A DNA stretch of 64,000 nucleotides, taken from JAFEBO01 sp044221315 (GTDB lineage: Bacteria; Planctomycetota; Phycisphaerae; Phycisphaerales; UBA1924). Where the stretch lies: contig JBGAPK010000009.1 in the NCBI GenBank assembly GCA_044221315.1, positions 1 to 64,000 on the forward strand. The letters are read 5' to 3'. The position numbers and the translations under genes were made by a program. The notes beneath the pieces were generated by a model. It saw only the letters and a list, made by a program, of their open reading frames with translations. It was not told the DNA's origin and did not search any database. The number at the start of each line of letters is the position of its first letter. The first letter of the stretch is position 1. Positions 26,133-35,278 of the stretch are shown one piece after another.

Positions 26133-27526
26133 CTGGTGAGGGCGCCGCGGAGAGCCTCGACGGTCTTCTTGGCATCGCCGAAGAGAAGAAGCGTGTTGGG
26201 CTTGAAGAAGAGCGGGTTTTCGATGCCGGCGTAGCCGCTGGCCATGCCGCGCTTCATGACGATCACGGTCTTGGACTTCCAGACCTCGAGGACGGGCATT
26301 CCTGCGATGGGGCTGGCGGGGTCTTCGTAGGCGCTTGGATTCACGATGTCGTTGGCGCCGATGACAAGTGCCAGGTCGGTGGTTGGGAGATCCTTATTGA
26401 TCTCGTCCATCTCGAGGACGATGTCGTACGGGATATCTGCCTCGGCGAGGAGGACGTTCATGTGGCCGGGGAGGCGGCCGGCGACGGGGTGGATCGCAAA
26501 GCGGACGGTTGCGCCGCGATCGCGCAGCGTTCGCACGACGTCAGAGAGAGCGTGCTGGGCCTGGGCAACGGCCAGGCCGTAACCGGGCACGATCACAATG
26601 CTCTTGGCGAGTTTCATTTGCTCGGCGGCGCCGGCGACGTCGATCGAGCGGACTTCTCCCGCCGGGGTGGCCCCTCCGGTGGGAGCTGAACCTTCGCCGG
26701 CGCCGAAACCGCCGAGAATGACGTTGGCGATGGAGCGGTTCATGCCGCGGCACATGATGATGCTCAGGATGGCGCCGCTGCTGCCGACCAATGCGCCGGT
26801 CACGATCAGCAAGTCGTTGCTGAGCATGAACCCCGCCGCGGCGGCGGCCCAGCCGGAGTAGCTATTGAGCATGGAGACGACGACTGGCATGTCGGCGCCG
26901 CCGATGGCCATGACGGAGTGGGCGCCGAGGATGCCGGTGACGGCAATTGCGAGAATGAGAGGCCAAAGCCCTGCACCTTCGGGAGACCGGAAGAACCAGA
27001 CACCCAGGCCGATCGTCACCACCACCATCATGAGATTGAGCAGGTGGCGGGCGGGCAGGATGAGCGGCTTTCCGGAGAGAAGGCCCTGCAGCTTGAGGAA
27101 GGCGATGACCGAGCCGGTGAACGTAATGGCGCCGATGCAGATGCCGACGAAAATTTCACCGAGGTGGATCTTGTGCTCGGCCTCGGTCATGACGCCGGTG
27201 TGGCCGAGGTAGGTAGCGAGACCGACAAGAACGGCCGCGGCGCCGACGAAGCTGTGAAGCATCGCGACGAGCTGCGGCATCGAGGTCATCTGGACACGCC
27301 GGGCGAGAACGCCGCCGATGATCGCGCCGGGCACTAGAGAAACCATGAGGATGCCGTAGCCGCCAAAATCGGCGCGGGACGCGGTTGCCAGCAAGGCAAT
27401 GAACATGCCGAGGATGCCCAGGGCATTGCCACGCCGGGCGGATTCCTGCTTGGAAAGTCCGGCGAGGCTCAGGATGAAGAGCACGCTGGCGGCGATGTAT
27501 CCAATATTGGAGAGGCTCTCGCGCAT
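26129..27526 (-). CDS. pntB: NAD(P) transhydrogenase subunit beta
   Basis: Membrane subunit that, with PntA, couples proton flow to hydride transfer from NADH to NADP+. The N-terminal ~260 residues contain about eight to nine helices (domain II). The NADP(H)-binding domain III follows with IVIVPGYGLAVAQAQHAL and FAIHPVAGRLPGHMNVLLAE, then ALVIGANDIVNPSAYEDP, and the C-terminal MKRGMASGYAGIENPLFF, all diagnostic for PntB. It is complete at 465 residues, like E. coli PntB (462). It begins 12 nt after the pntA stop. Its own stop codon lies inside a palindromic repeat. Confidence 0.96.
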   Translation of the reverse strand: MRESLSNIGYIAASVLFILSLAGLSKQESARRGNALGILGMFIALLATASRADFGGYGILMVSLVPGAIIGGVLARRVQMTSMPQLVAMLHSFVGAAAVLVGLATYLGHTGVMTEAEHKIHLGEIFVGICIGAITFTGSVIAFLKLQGLLSGKPLILPARHLLNLMMVVVTIGLGVWFFRSPEGAGLWPLILAIAVTGILGAHSVMAIGGADMPVVVSMLNSYSGWAAAAAGFMLSNDLLIVTGALVGSSGAILSIIMCRGMNRSIANVILGGFGAGEGSAPTGGATPAGEVRSIDVAGAAEQMKLAKSIVIVPGYGLAVAQAQHALSDVVRTLRDRGATVRFAIHPVAGRLPGHMNVLLAEADIPYDIVLEMDEINKDLPTTDLALVIGANDIVNPSAYEDPASPIAGMPVLEVWKSKTVIVMKRGMASGYAGIENPLFFKPNTLLLFGDAKKTVEALRGALTS

Positions 27527-27538
27527 TGGGGTGGGGGG

Positions 27539-29125
27539 CTAGGTTTTCCTCCGGAACATTGCGAGCATGCGCTGGGTGACGAGGAAGCCGCCGGCGACGT
27601 TGATGGTCGCGATGAGCACGGCGATTGCGCCGAGGATGGTCGCGGCGGCGGTCGGGGGACCGGCGAGCTGGAGCATGCCACCTATGAGGATGATTCCGCT
27701 GATGGCGTTGGTGACGCTCATTAGCGGCGTATGGAGGGCAGGCTTGACGTTCCAGACGACCTGCCAGCCGACGAAGCAGGCAAGGACGAAGACTGTGAAG
27801 TGGCTCAAGAACGACGGCGGGGCGATCCGGGCGATGCCGATGGCGAGGATGGCACCAGCGAGGAGCCAGACCCAAGCGGGCGCGCCCGAACCTTCGGCGG
27901 CGGCCCCGTGGGAATTGGGGCCTGCGCTTTCAGCGCGGCTGGTGGTTGCGGCGATGCCCGGCTCGGGCGGAGGGGTGGGCGTCGGAATGGGCGCCGGAGG
28001 AGGTGGCCAGGTGATGCGGCCTTCATTGGTGACAAGGGCGCCGCGCACGACCTGGTCGGCCTCGTCAATCGTGATTGTGCCACCCTTTGCGACTTCTTCG
28101 AGAAGCGAGGCCACCGTGCTGCCGTAGAGCTGGCTGGAGAGGCTGGCGACGCGGCTGGGCAGATCGGTGTAACCGACGATCGTGACGCCCTTGTGGGTCA
28201 CGACTTCGCCGGGCCGGGTCATGGCGCAATTGCCGCCCTGTTCTGCAGCAAGGTCGACGATGACCGAGCCGGGCTTCATGCTCTCGACCATTCCGGCTGT
28301 GATCAGTTTGGGCGCGGCCTTGCCCGGGATGAGGGCGGTGGTGATGATGACGTCGACTTCCATGGCCTGAGCGGCGAAGAGCGCCATCTCGGCTTTGAGG
28401 AAGGCGTCGCTCATCTCTTTGGCGTAGCCGCCCTTGCCTTCGCCTTCTTCACGGACATCGAGTTCGAGGTATTCGGCGCCCATGCTCTTGACCTGATCGC
28501 GTGTGGCGGCGCGCGGATCGAAGGCGCGGACGATGGCGCCGAGTGCCCTGGCGGCGCCGATGGCGGCGAGACCCGCGACGCCGGCGCCGATGACCAGGAC
28601 CTTGGCGGGATCGACCTTGCCTGCGGCGGTGATCTGGCCGGTAAAGAAGCGGGGGAAGTTGGCGGCGGCCTCGATGACGGAGCGGTAGCCGGCGATGTTG
28701 GCCATCGCCGAGAGAGCATCCATCTTCTGAGCCCGCGTGATTCGGGGGACGCAGTCCATGGCCAGCGTGCGGACCTTGCGTGCGGCGAGGCGCTCGAGAA
28801 GTTCCCGGTTCTGCGCGGGCCAGACGAAGCTGATGAGCAGGGCGCCGGGCTTCAGAAGCTCGATTTCGTTGACGCCAAGGACGCTGTTGGCCTCGGGCGG
28901 GCGCACCTTGAGGACGACATCGGCGTCCGCCAAAAGGGAGCGAACGTCTTCGACGACTGTCGCTCCGGCTTCCTGAAAGGCGCCGTCGGCCAGATCCGTG
29001 TTGATGCCCGCTCCGGCCTGAACGGAGACGTCGAAACCGAGCTTGCGGAGCCGTATGACCGTCTGCGGAGTTGCCGCGACACGTTTCTCGCCAGGGTGAA
29101 TTTCGGTTGGAATGGCGATGCGCAT
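27539..29125 (-). CDS. pntA: NAD(P) transhydrogenase subunit alpha
   Basis: NAD(H)-binding domain I plus four C-terminal helices in one chain, as in E. coli PntA (510 aa; here 528). The start MRIAIPTEIHPGEKRVAATP at 29125 matches the family N-terminus; a GTG 27 nt upstream is possible, and neither has a clear ribosome-binding site. The NAD fold includes KVLVIGAGVAGLAAIGAARA and the mobile-loop region VTHKGVTIVGYTDLPSRVAS. A Pro/Ala/Gly-rich linker (~390-425) joins the membrane part, which has HFTVFVLACFVGWQVVW and ISGIILIGGMLQL. It is divergent from the CNT transporter and upstream of pntB. Confidence 0.96.
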   Translation of the reverse strand: MRIAIPTEIHPGEKRVAATPQTVIRLRKLGFDVSVQAGAGINTDLADGAFQEAGATVVEDVRSLLADADVVLKVRPPEANSVLGVNEIELLKPGALLISFVWPAQNRELLERLAARKVRTLAMDCVPRITRAQKMDALSAMANIAGYRSVIEAAANFPRFFTGQITAAGKVDPAKVLVIGAGVAGLAAIGAARALGAIVRAFDPRAATRDQVKSMGAEYLELDVREEGEGKGGYAKEMSDAFLKAEMALFAAQAMEVDVIITTALIPGKAAPKLITAGMVESMKPGSVIVDLAAEQGGNCAMTRPGEVVTHKGVTIVGYTDLPSRVASLSSQLYGSTVASLLEEVAKGGTITIDEADQVVRGALVTNEGRITWPPPPAPIPTPTPPPEPGIAATTSRAESAGPNSHGAAAEGSGAPAWVWLLAGAILAIGIARIAPPSFLSHFTVFVLACFVGWQVVWNVKPALHTPLMSVTNAISGIILIGGMLQLAGPPTAAATILGAIAVLIATINVAGGFLVTQRMLAMFRRKT

Positions 29126-29249
29126 GCGTCGAGGGAAATGGGTTGCGGGCACGAGTCTACGCGCGGAGAAAGCGACTGGACGGGCGTGCCGGGAAATGTT
29201 CTACTACACGTTCGTGCCCGCCGAACCTCCTGCGGGCCAGGAGCGCACC

Positions 29250-30572
29250 GTGGGCCAATTCACCGGACTTCTCGGCATTGTCGTGATGATTGTCCTTGCC
29301 TACGGCTTGTCGACTAATCGGTCAAAGGTTCCGTGGGGCCTGGTGTTCCTGGGAGTGCTGGTGGAGCTTCTCTTTGCCGGGGCGATTCTGTGGCTGCCCG
29401 GGGTCAAGTGGGCATTTGAGCAGTTGGGTTGGTTCGTCAACAACGTGATCCTGATGAACCAGAAAGGAGCGGAGTTTGTCTTTGGGTCGCTTCGCGATCC
29501 GGGCAAGCCGTGGGGGTTCATTTTCGCTGTGCAGGTATTCCCGATCATCATCTTCTTTTCGGCGTTGATGAGCGTTCTGTATTACCTCGGAGTGATGCAG
29601 CGGATCGTGGCGGTTCTCGCGTGGTGTCTGCGAAAGGCGCTGCGGGTGACGGGTGTTGAGGCGACCTGTATGGCGGCGAACATGTTCATCGGGCAGACCG
29701 AGGCACCGCTGACGGTGCGGCCGATGCTCCCGCTGATGACGCGAGCGCAGCTGATGCTGATCATGCTGGGGGGCTTTGCGCACATCGCGGGGTCTGTGCT
29801 GGGGGCGTACGTACTCGTGCTCGGAGGCGATGACACGGCGAGGCAGGCGCTGTACGCCACGCATCTGATCGCGGCGAGCGTGATGAGCGCGCCATCGGCG
29901 TTTGTGATGGCGCGGATCATCGTTCCGGAGACCGAAACGCCCCCGGCGGAGGATCCGGAGAGTCTGCGCGCGGCGGCGGACGAGGACCACGCGAATCTCT
30001 TTGATGCGGCGGCGAGCGGGGCGACGACAGGGATGAAACTCGCGGCGAACATCGCGGCGATGCTGATTGCTTTCATTTCACTTCTGGCGCTCATCAACTG
30101 GCCGCTGCACGCGATCGGAGAAATCGCGGCCGTGAAGTCGACCCTGGCGGAGTGGGGCATTCCGGAGCTTTCTCTTCAGGTGATTCTCGGGAAAGTCTTT
30201 GCGCCGCTCGCGTGGACGATGGGGATTGAATGGAAGGATGCGCCGTTCGTTGGATCGCTTCTGGGAGAGAAGCTGATTCTGACGGAGTTCGTCGCGTACC
30301 TTCATCTGGCCGACGCGATCCACCCCACGCTCGGTGTTCCGGACGGAGGCGAGATCGCTGCGAAGATCAGCCCTCGCTCGTCACAGATCGCGGCGTACGC
30401 GCTGTGCGGGTTTGCGAACTTTGCTTCGATCGCGATCCAGATCGGCGGGCTGTCGGTGCTTGCTCCGACTCGCCGGAAGGAGTTCGCAAGGTTGGCGATG
30501 CGGGCCATGCTCGGCGGGGCGCTGGCAACCCAGATGACCGCGAGCGTGGCGGGGTTGTTCATCTCGGGGTAA
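29250..30572 (+). CDS. Concentrative nucleoside transporter (CNT/NupC family)
   Basis: Inner-membrane symporter for nucleosides, 440 residues with about ten helices. Family landmarks: GRxxFGx-type LMNQKGAEFVFGSL, VFPIIIFFSALMSVLYYLG, ANMFIGQTEAPLTVRP (the nucleoside-binding motif), SVMSAPSAFVMARIIVPE and the C-terminal YALCGFANFASIAIQIGGLS. I select GTG 29250, which has AGGAG six bases upstream and begins with the conserved first helix. An in-frame ATG at 29196 lacks such a site and would add 18 polar residues. The gene diverges from pntA, and the intervening 124 bp must contain both promoters. Confidence 0.9.
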   Translation: MGQFTGLLGIVVMIVLAYGLSTNRSKVPWGLVFLGVLVELLFAGAILWLPGVKWAFEQLGWFVNNVILMNQKGAEFVFGSLRDPGKPWGFIFAVQVFPIIIFFSALMSVLYYLGVMQRIVAVLAWCLRKALRVTGVEATCMAANMFIGQTEAPLTVRPMLPLMTRAQLMLIMLGGFAHIAGSVLGAYVLVLGGDDTARQALYATHLIAASVMSAPSAFVMARIIVPETETPPAEDPESLRAAADEDHANLFDAAASGATTGMKLAANIAAMLIAFISLLALINWPLHAIGEIAAVKSTLAEWGIPELSLQVILGKVFAPLAWTMGIEWKDAPFVGSLLGEKLILTEFVAYLHLADAIHPTLGVPDGGEIAAKISPRSSQIAAYALCGFANFASIAIQIGGLSVLAPTRRKEFARLAMRAMLGGALATQMTASVAGLFISG

Positions 30573-30629
30573 TGGACCAACACCAGTCGAGGGGCGGTGT
30601 CGCGATCAGTGACTCGTTTGCACTGCCGC

Positions 30630-30657
30630 TCTGTCGCTCAAGCGGGAGGCTCCATCA
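30630..30657 (-). repeat. Degenerate copy of the 36-nt palindromic element
   Basis: Minus strand starts TGATGGAGCCTCCCGC, matching the 5' half of the copies at 13873 and 26097, but the second arm (GCGACAGAGC) no longer pairs fully. It lies between the CNT transporter and the carbonic anhydrase, about 25 nt after the latter's stop. It is probably a decayed member of the same family. Confidence 0.4.
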
Positions 30658-30682
30658 CATCGTTGCCTGCGGCGCTGAAGCC

Positions 30683-31411
30683 TTATGGCTTGGGCACATC
30701 CGCCAGCCAATTGATCTTTCCGGTGGAGATATCGACAATGCCCCCCGCGACCTGCACCTGGCCGCTCGCGACGGCTTCCCTGATCAGCGGGCTTGTGGCG
30801 TACAGACTCGAAATGCTGTGGCGCACGTTTTCTTCGGTGACCTCTTCTTCGAAGCGCTCCTTGCTGGCATCGGGGTGTGTCGCGCGAACTTGGCGGACGA
30901 CCGGATCGATATCCTGGATGAAGGAATTGATGTTCGGTGTCAGGCTCACGTTGTCGCAGGCCGCGTGCACGGCGCCGCAGTGGGTATGGCCGAGCACGAC
31001 GACGAGCGGGACCTTGAGCGCCTTGATCGAGTATTCGATGCTCCCGGTCTCGTGCGGCGCCGTGACGTTTCCCGCGACGCGGATGACGAAGACCTCGCCC
31101 ACTCCACGGTCGAGGAGCCTTTCCGCGGGTGCACGCGAATCGGAGCAGGAAAGGACGGTGACGAACGGCTGCTGCCCGTCCTTTGCGGCGTGTTCCATGG
31201 TTGCGTGGTCGATCGACGGATTGAGCGGATGCCCAGAGACAAAGCGGGAATTGCCCTCCTTGATGATCGCCAGCGCCTGCGAGCCCGACACCGGGCGCGG
31301 CACCTCCAGGCCGGGGGCACTGCCCGACTTGGTTGACGTCGAACAGCCGGCGGAGAGCGCGGCGAGTACGAGTGCGAGAGCAGAGAGTCTGGCGGCTGTG
31401 CGAGTGTTCAT
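30683..31411 (-). CDS. Lipoprotein beta-carbonic anhydrase
   Basis: Interconverts CO2 and bicarbonate. The beta-class zinc site is complete: Cys89 and Asp91 with Arg93 in SCSDSRAPAE, then His142 and Cys145 in GHTHCGAV. The start MNTRTAARLSALALVLAALS with the lipobox LSAGC (Cys23) predicts a lipid-anchored, extracytoplasmic enzyme; the frame continues 36 nt upstream but without signal-peptide features. At 242 residues it is complete. A location outside the cytoplasm is unusual for this class and points to scavenging or retaining bicarbonate in the periplasm. It is divergent from the ECF sigma gene. Confidence 0.93.
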   Translation of the reverse strand: MNTRTAARLSALALVLAALSAGCSTSTKSGSAPGLEVPRPVSGSQALAIIKEGNSRFVSGHPLNPSIDHATMEHAAKDGQQPFVTVLSCSDSRAPAERLLDRGVGEVFVIRVAGNVTAPHETGSIEYSIKALKVPLVVVLGHTHCGAVHAACDNVSLTPNINSFIQDIDPVVRQVRATHPDASKERFEEEVTEENVRHSISSLYATSPLIREAVASGQVQVAGGIVDISTGKINWLADVPKP

Positions 31412-31505
31412 GCCGGAATCTAGCAGATTCGGCGCGGTTATCGGCATCGAAAGAACGGGCTTTTTCGGATTCGGGAGTGGTCCCCGTGGAGGCGGCGAAA
31501 AGGTC

Positions 31506-31533
31506 TTGGCGTTCGGGTATTTCCCGGTATACT
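31506..31533 (+). promoter_or_regulatory. Putative promoter of the ECF sigma gene
   Basis: TTGGCG (31506-31511), a 16-nt spacer and TATACT (31528-31533); four and five of six consensus bases. The start of transcription would fall near 31540, about 15 nt before the GTG, with GGAAGGA as ribosome-binding site in between. Confidence 0.5.
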
Positions 31534-31555
31534 GGAACCAACGGAAGGATTCCGG

Positions 31556-32164
31556 GTGAGCGAAGCACTGTTGGCCACACGAACGACCACGCGTCTATTG
31601 GACGCGCTTTTGGAGCCGGCGAACGAGCCGGCGTGGGCCCAGATTGACGCTCGATATCGCCCTGTTATTGCTGGGCTTGCGCGCCGGTTGGGGCTGCGGG
31701 ACGCGGATGCCGAGGAGGTCGCACAGCAGGCGCTCTCGGAGTTCGTTCGTGTCTATCGCGAGGGGCGATACGACCGCACCCGCGGGCGGCTGAGTTCGTG
31801 GATCCTGGGGATCGCGCACAACACAGCGCTGCGGATCGCCCGGACGAGCCGGAAGAACCTGCTTCCGGGCGCGACGATTCTGACGGAGATGCCCGACGAG
31901 CAGGCGCTGCGGAGCATCTGGACCGACGAGCGCGACCGAACGATCCTCTCCCGCGCCATCGGCATGCTCCGCGATGAGACATCGGTGGATGACCGTACCC
32001 TGCTTGCGTTTGAACTTGTCGCCCTGCGGGGTGTTCCCGCGACAGAGGCCGCGGCGCAGTCGGGGATGACCGTCGAGCAGGTGTACGTCGCCAAGAGCCG
32101 GCTGACGAAGCGGCTGCGCGAGGTAGTTCAGGATCTGACCGCGGCGTTTGAAGAGGATGTGTAA
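31556..32164 (+). CDS. ECF-type RNA polymerase sigma factor
   Basis: A sigma70-family factor of 202 residues. Region 2 spans ~28-95 (GLRDADAEEVAQQALSEFVR, then RLSSWILGIAHNTALRIAR, with the -10 recognition helix) and region 4 ~130-190 (VPATEAAAQSGMTVEQVYVA with SRLTKRLREVV). GTG start with GGAAGGA seven bases upstream and a good promoter before it. The stop is directly followed by the ATG of the kinase gene, so the two are one transcript. ECF factors co-encoded with Ser/Thr kinases are characteristic of planctomycetes; the kinase presumably controls this factor. Confidence 0.92.
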   Translation: MSEALLATRTTTRLLDALLEPANEPAWAQIDARYRPVIAGLARRLGLRDADAEEVAQQALSEFVRVYREGRYDRTRGRLSSWILGIAHNTALRIARTSRKNLLPGATILTEMPDEQALRSIWTDERDRTILSRAIGMLRDETSVDDRTLLAFELVALRGVPATEAAAQSGMTVEQVYVAKSRLTKRLREVVQDLTAAFEEDV

Positions 32165-35116
32165 ATGACACCTCCTCCTTCCACTCCCGCGCCGAATCCG
32201 GTGCCCGCGGCGGAACCCGCGGGGATCGGCCAGTGTGCGAGCGCCATCGAGATCGAGATGCTCGCGAACGGCGAGTCGTCGAGCCCGGAGGTGATGCGTC
32301 ACATCGGGACCTGCGCCGAATGCCGCGAGCGATTGCGCTCGGCGAAGGAAGACGCGAATTTTCTGACGCGGGTGCGGACGCTGGCGGAGGACGGGCTTCC
32401 ACCTGTGGGGACTCCGCGGATTCCCGGGTACGCGAATCTCAGCGTGATCAGCTCGGGTTCGCAGGGGGTTGTCTACAAGGCGGTGCAGGAATCGACTTCG
32501 CGGACGGTCGCGATCAAGGTGATGATCGCCGGCGATACCGCGTCGGCCCGTCAGCGGGCGCGGGGAGAGCGCGAGGCCGAGATCTCCGCCCGGCTGCGCC
32601 ATCCGAACATCGTCACGGTCTTTGAGTCGCGAAAGGTGGGCGACGGGCGCGTGGCGGTCGTGATGGAGTTCATCGACGGCGTGCCGATTGATCGGTGGTA
32701 CCCGAAGGGACCGAACGAGGAAGTCCGGCGCCGGGCGCTTCTCAAGGTGTTTCTAGACGTCTGCAATGCAATCCACCACGCCCACCTGAACGGCGTGATC
32801 CATCGCGACATCAAGCCCGACAACGTGCTGGTGACCGCCGAGCCGCGACCCGTGGTCCTGGATTTCGGGATCGCCAAGGCGGGCGGATTGCGCACGACGC
32901 TCACCGGTGAATTCGCGGGTACGCCCGCGTACGCCTCGCCCGAGCAGGTCTCTGGAAAGTCGGAGGACGTGGACGCCTTGACGGACGTCTACTCGCTGGG
33001 TGTTGTGCTCTACCGCCTGCTCTGCGGGCACATGCCGTACGACCTCAACGGCTCGATCTTTGATATCGCCAAGACGATCGGGACGGTCGAGCCCGTGCCG
33101 ATGCGGTTTCACGATATCTCGATCTCGCCGGATCTCGAGGCGATCGTCCGGCGGGCGATGCGTAAGGACAAGAGCCTGCGGTACCAGTCCGCCGCGGGTT
33201 TGGCGCGGGACATCGAGCACTACCTCGAGGGCGCGCCGGTCGATGCACGGAGCGGTTCGGGTTGGTACGTTCTTCGCAAGGCGATCTCGCTGAATCGGCG
33301 TCGGCTGGGCTGGGCGATCGCCGGCGGCGTTCTTCTGGTCGGCGCCGGCGCGGCGGTTGCAGTCAGTATCGGCAACGCGGTCGAGTCGGGGCGCACCGCC
33401 CGTCTTCAGGCGGATCAGGCCCGCGCGGAGAACATCCGGGCCCGGGCCGTGGCCGAGTTGCTTCGTGAGGCGCTTCCTTCAAACGACCCCGAGCGGCCGG
33501 AGATCGCTACGGCGGTTGCCGCCGGATTAAGCCGGCTCTATTACCGCCTGGAAACCGGGGCGTACTCGGACAATCCCGAGATGGATCAGGCGCTGCGGCG
33601 CATGTGGGGCGGGGTGTACACCGGGCTGGGCAGCGGGAAGTCGGTTCAGCTGATCGAATACTCGGAAGTTTCGCTGCGCAACGGATTGATGCGTCTGCGC
33701 CTCGCGCACCCCGGCGACCATCCTGAGATTGCCGCGACTTTGCACGAGTTGGCCGGCGTGCTGCTTGTGCGGGGACGCTCGGCGGAGGCCGAGAAGACCT
33801 GCCGGTCGGCGCTCGAGATGCGGGAGCGGCTGCTGGGGCCGTCGAGCATGGAAACGGCCGAATCGCGGACGCTCTTGGCCCGCGTCCACCTCAGCCTCGG
33901 CAAGCCCGAGGACGCGATGCGTGAGGCGGATATTGCGATCTCGACTCTGCAGACGGTGCCGGAGGCGCAGGGCGATGTGCTGATCGCATCGATGTCGGCG
34001 CTCAAGGCCCAGGTGGAGATGCAGAACGGCAACTACAAGGCCGCGGAGCCGTTCGTGCGGGATGCACTTCTTCGTCGGCTGCGCAGACTTGCGGGCGACG
34101 ATCCGGAACTGCACGCCTCCCTCTCGACCGCGGCAGATTTCATCGAGAAATGCCCGGGCTGCGCCTTCGGAAAGGAACTTTCGGCGGCCTGGGAGGTGGA
34201 GGGGCCGGGGCTGGCGGCAGCGATCAGGGCCGACATTCCCGTCATGAGCACGCCCGACCGCAGCACCGTGTACTACACCGGTACGACGGGCCGGACTCAG
34301 GTCATTGAGCGGATACTGAATCTGCAGCGGCTGATGCTCGGCGAGAACGACCCGGCCATCATCCGGACGCTGATCACGCTGATGCGCGGCGCCGAGGGCG
34401 ACAACCTGCTCGAGACGCGGGCAAAGGCCGCGCTGCACGCGGCCAAGTTGCTGCGCGACAAATTCGGGCCCGACGATGGCTCGGTGCTTGTCTGCCTGGA
34501 GCAGGCGGCGATCAATCTCGCCTTCGCCGGCAAGCTGGACGAGGCCATCGACCTGGCCCGCGAGTCGGTCCGAATCTGGGGGACGATCCCCGACAAGGCC
34601 CGCGATCGGCTGCTCGCGAACAACTGCCGGAGGCGCTTGGGCTGGTATCTGATGGCCGCAGGCAGGTACGAAGAGGCGCTCAAGGAATTACAGCCCGTCC
34701 TGGGTCAGTTCACCGCCGAGGTGGGAACGAATCACTATCTGATCGCGCTGACCCAGGCGAACCGCGCCGTGTGCCTCGTCGAGACCGGCCAGACCGCCGA
34801 GGCCGACCGTATCTCCGCCGAATCGATTCAGACGCTGGGGAATTTCCCGCTCACCCCGATCGATACCGCCGGCCACATCCGCTTCTCCCGCGGCCACGTC
34901 CTGTGCAAACTCGGCCGCTACGCCGAGGCCCGCGAGCACCTCCGGTTCGCATGGGAAAACGTCTACAAACAGGCCGGCCGCCGGGCGCCCTGGCGCAAAG
35001 TGTTAATCAGCGACATGACCCAGCTGTGCACCGCCTCGGGTGAAGCCGAAATGGGCGCAATGTGGGCGCGCATGCTGGACCGGGACATGAGCGAGGCGCC
35101 GGCGGGGTTGAGGTAG
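32165..35116 (+). CDS. Membrane Ser/Thr protein kinase with ZAS-like N-terminus and TPR C-terminus
   Basis: Hanks-type kinase, 983 residues. The N-terminal ~80 residues contain His46-x3-Cys50-x2-Cys53 (HIGTCAEC), the zinc motif of ZAS anti-sigma factors. Kinase domain ~88-370: loop ISSGSQGVVYKA, Lys in TVAIKVM, catalytic HRDIKPDNVLV, DFGIAKA and GTPAYASPEQ. One transmembrane helix (~380-403, LGWAIAGGVLLVGAGAAVAV) separates it from an extracytoplasmic region of about 580 residues with TPR-like helices (LHELAGVLLVRGRSAEAEKT). The ATG directly follows the sigma stop. The architecture suggests an external TPR sensor, a cytosolic kinase and a sigma-binding head in one chain. The ZAS function is inferred from the motif alone. 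Confidence 0.9.
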   Translation: MTPPPSTPAPNPVPAAEPAGIGQCASAIEIEMLANGESSSPEVMRHIGTCAECRERLRSAKEDANFLTRVRTLAEDGLPPVGTPRIPGYANLSVISSGSQGVVYKAVQESTSRTVAIKVMIAGDTASARQRARGEREAEISARLRHPNIVTVFESRKVGDGRVAVVMEFIDGVPIDRWYPKGPNEEVRRRALLKVFLDVCNAIHHAHLNGVIHRDIKPDNVLVTAEPRPVVLDFGIAKAGGLRTTLTGEFAGTPAYASPEQVSGKSEDVDALTDVYSLGVVLYRLLCGHMPYDLNGSIFDIAKTIGTVEPVPMRFHDISISPDLEAIVRRAMRKDKSLRYQSAAGLARDIEHYLEGAPVDARSGSGWYVLRKAISLNRRRLGWAIAGGVLLVGAGAAVAVSIGNAVESGRTARLQADQARAENIRARAVAELLREALPSNDPERPEIATAVAAGLSRLYYRLETGAYSDNPEMDQALRRMWGGVYTGLGSGKSVQLIEYSEVSLRNGLMRLRLAHPGDHPEIAATLHELAGVLLVRGRSAEAEKTCRSALEMRERLLGPSSMETAESRTLLARVHLSLGKPEDAMREADIAISTLQTVPEAQGDVLIASMSALKAQVEMQNGNYKAAEPFVRDALLRRLRRLAGDDPELHASLSTAADFIEKCPGCAFGKELSAAWEVEGPGLAAAIRADIPVMSTPDRSTVYYTGTTGRTQVIERILNLQRLMLGENDPAIIRTLITLMRGAEGDNLLETRAKAALHAAKLLRDKFGPDDGSVLVCLEQAAINLAFAGKLDEAIDLARESVRIWGTIPDKARDRLLANNCRRRLGWYLMAAGRYEEALKELQPVLGQFTAEVGTNHYLIALTQANRAVCLVETGQTAEADRISAESIQTLGNFPLTPIDTAGHIRFSRGHVLCKLGRYAEAREHLRFAWENVYKQAGRRAPWRKVLISDMTQLCTASGEAEMGAMWARMLDRDMSEAPAGLR

Positions 35117-35278
35117 GAATCCAGGATCGGAATTTTTTTTGAGCGGCCCGAACATTCTCGATTCCCACCGCTTGGTCGATGCTGTTCCAACGTCTTTGTT
35201 CTGCCGGCGTGTTCCCAACAGCACGGCCCATCGTCCTTTTGAGGGCGGCGGACGGGTACTCTTCCGGCAGGAGCCCCC

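Noticed and set aside
27731..29317. 528-codon open frame on the plus strand opposite pntA
   Set aside because: Gly/Asp-rich shadow; pntA motifs on the other strand are decisive.
35117..35160. Terminator after the kinase gene
   Set aside because: There is an eight-T run near 35138, but no stable stem directly before it.
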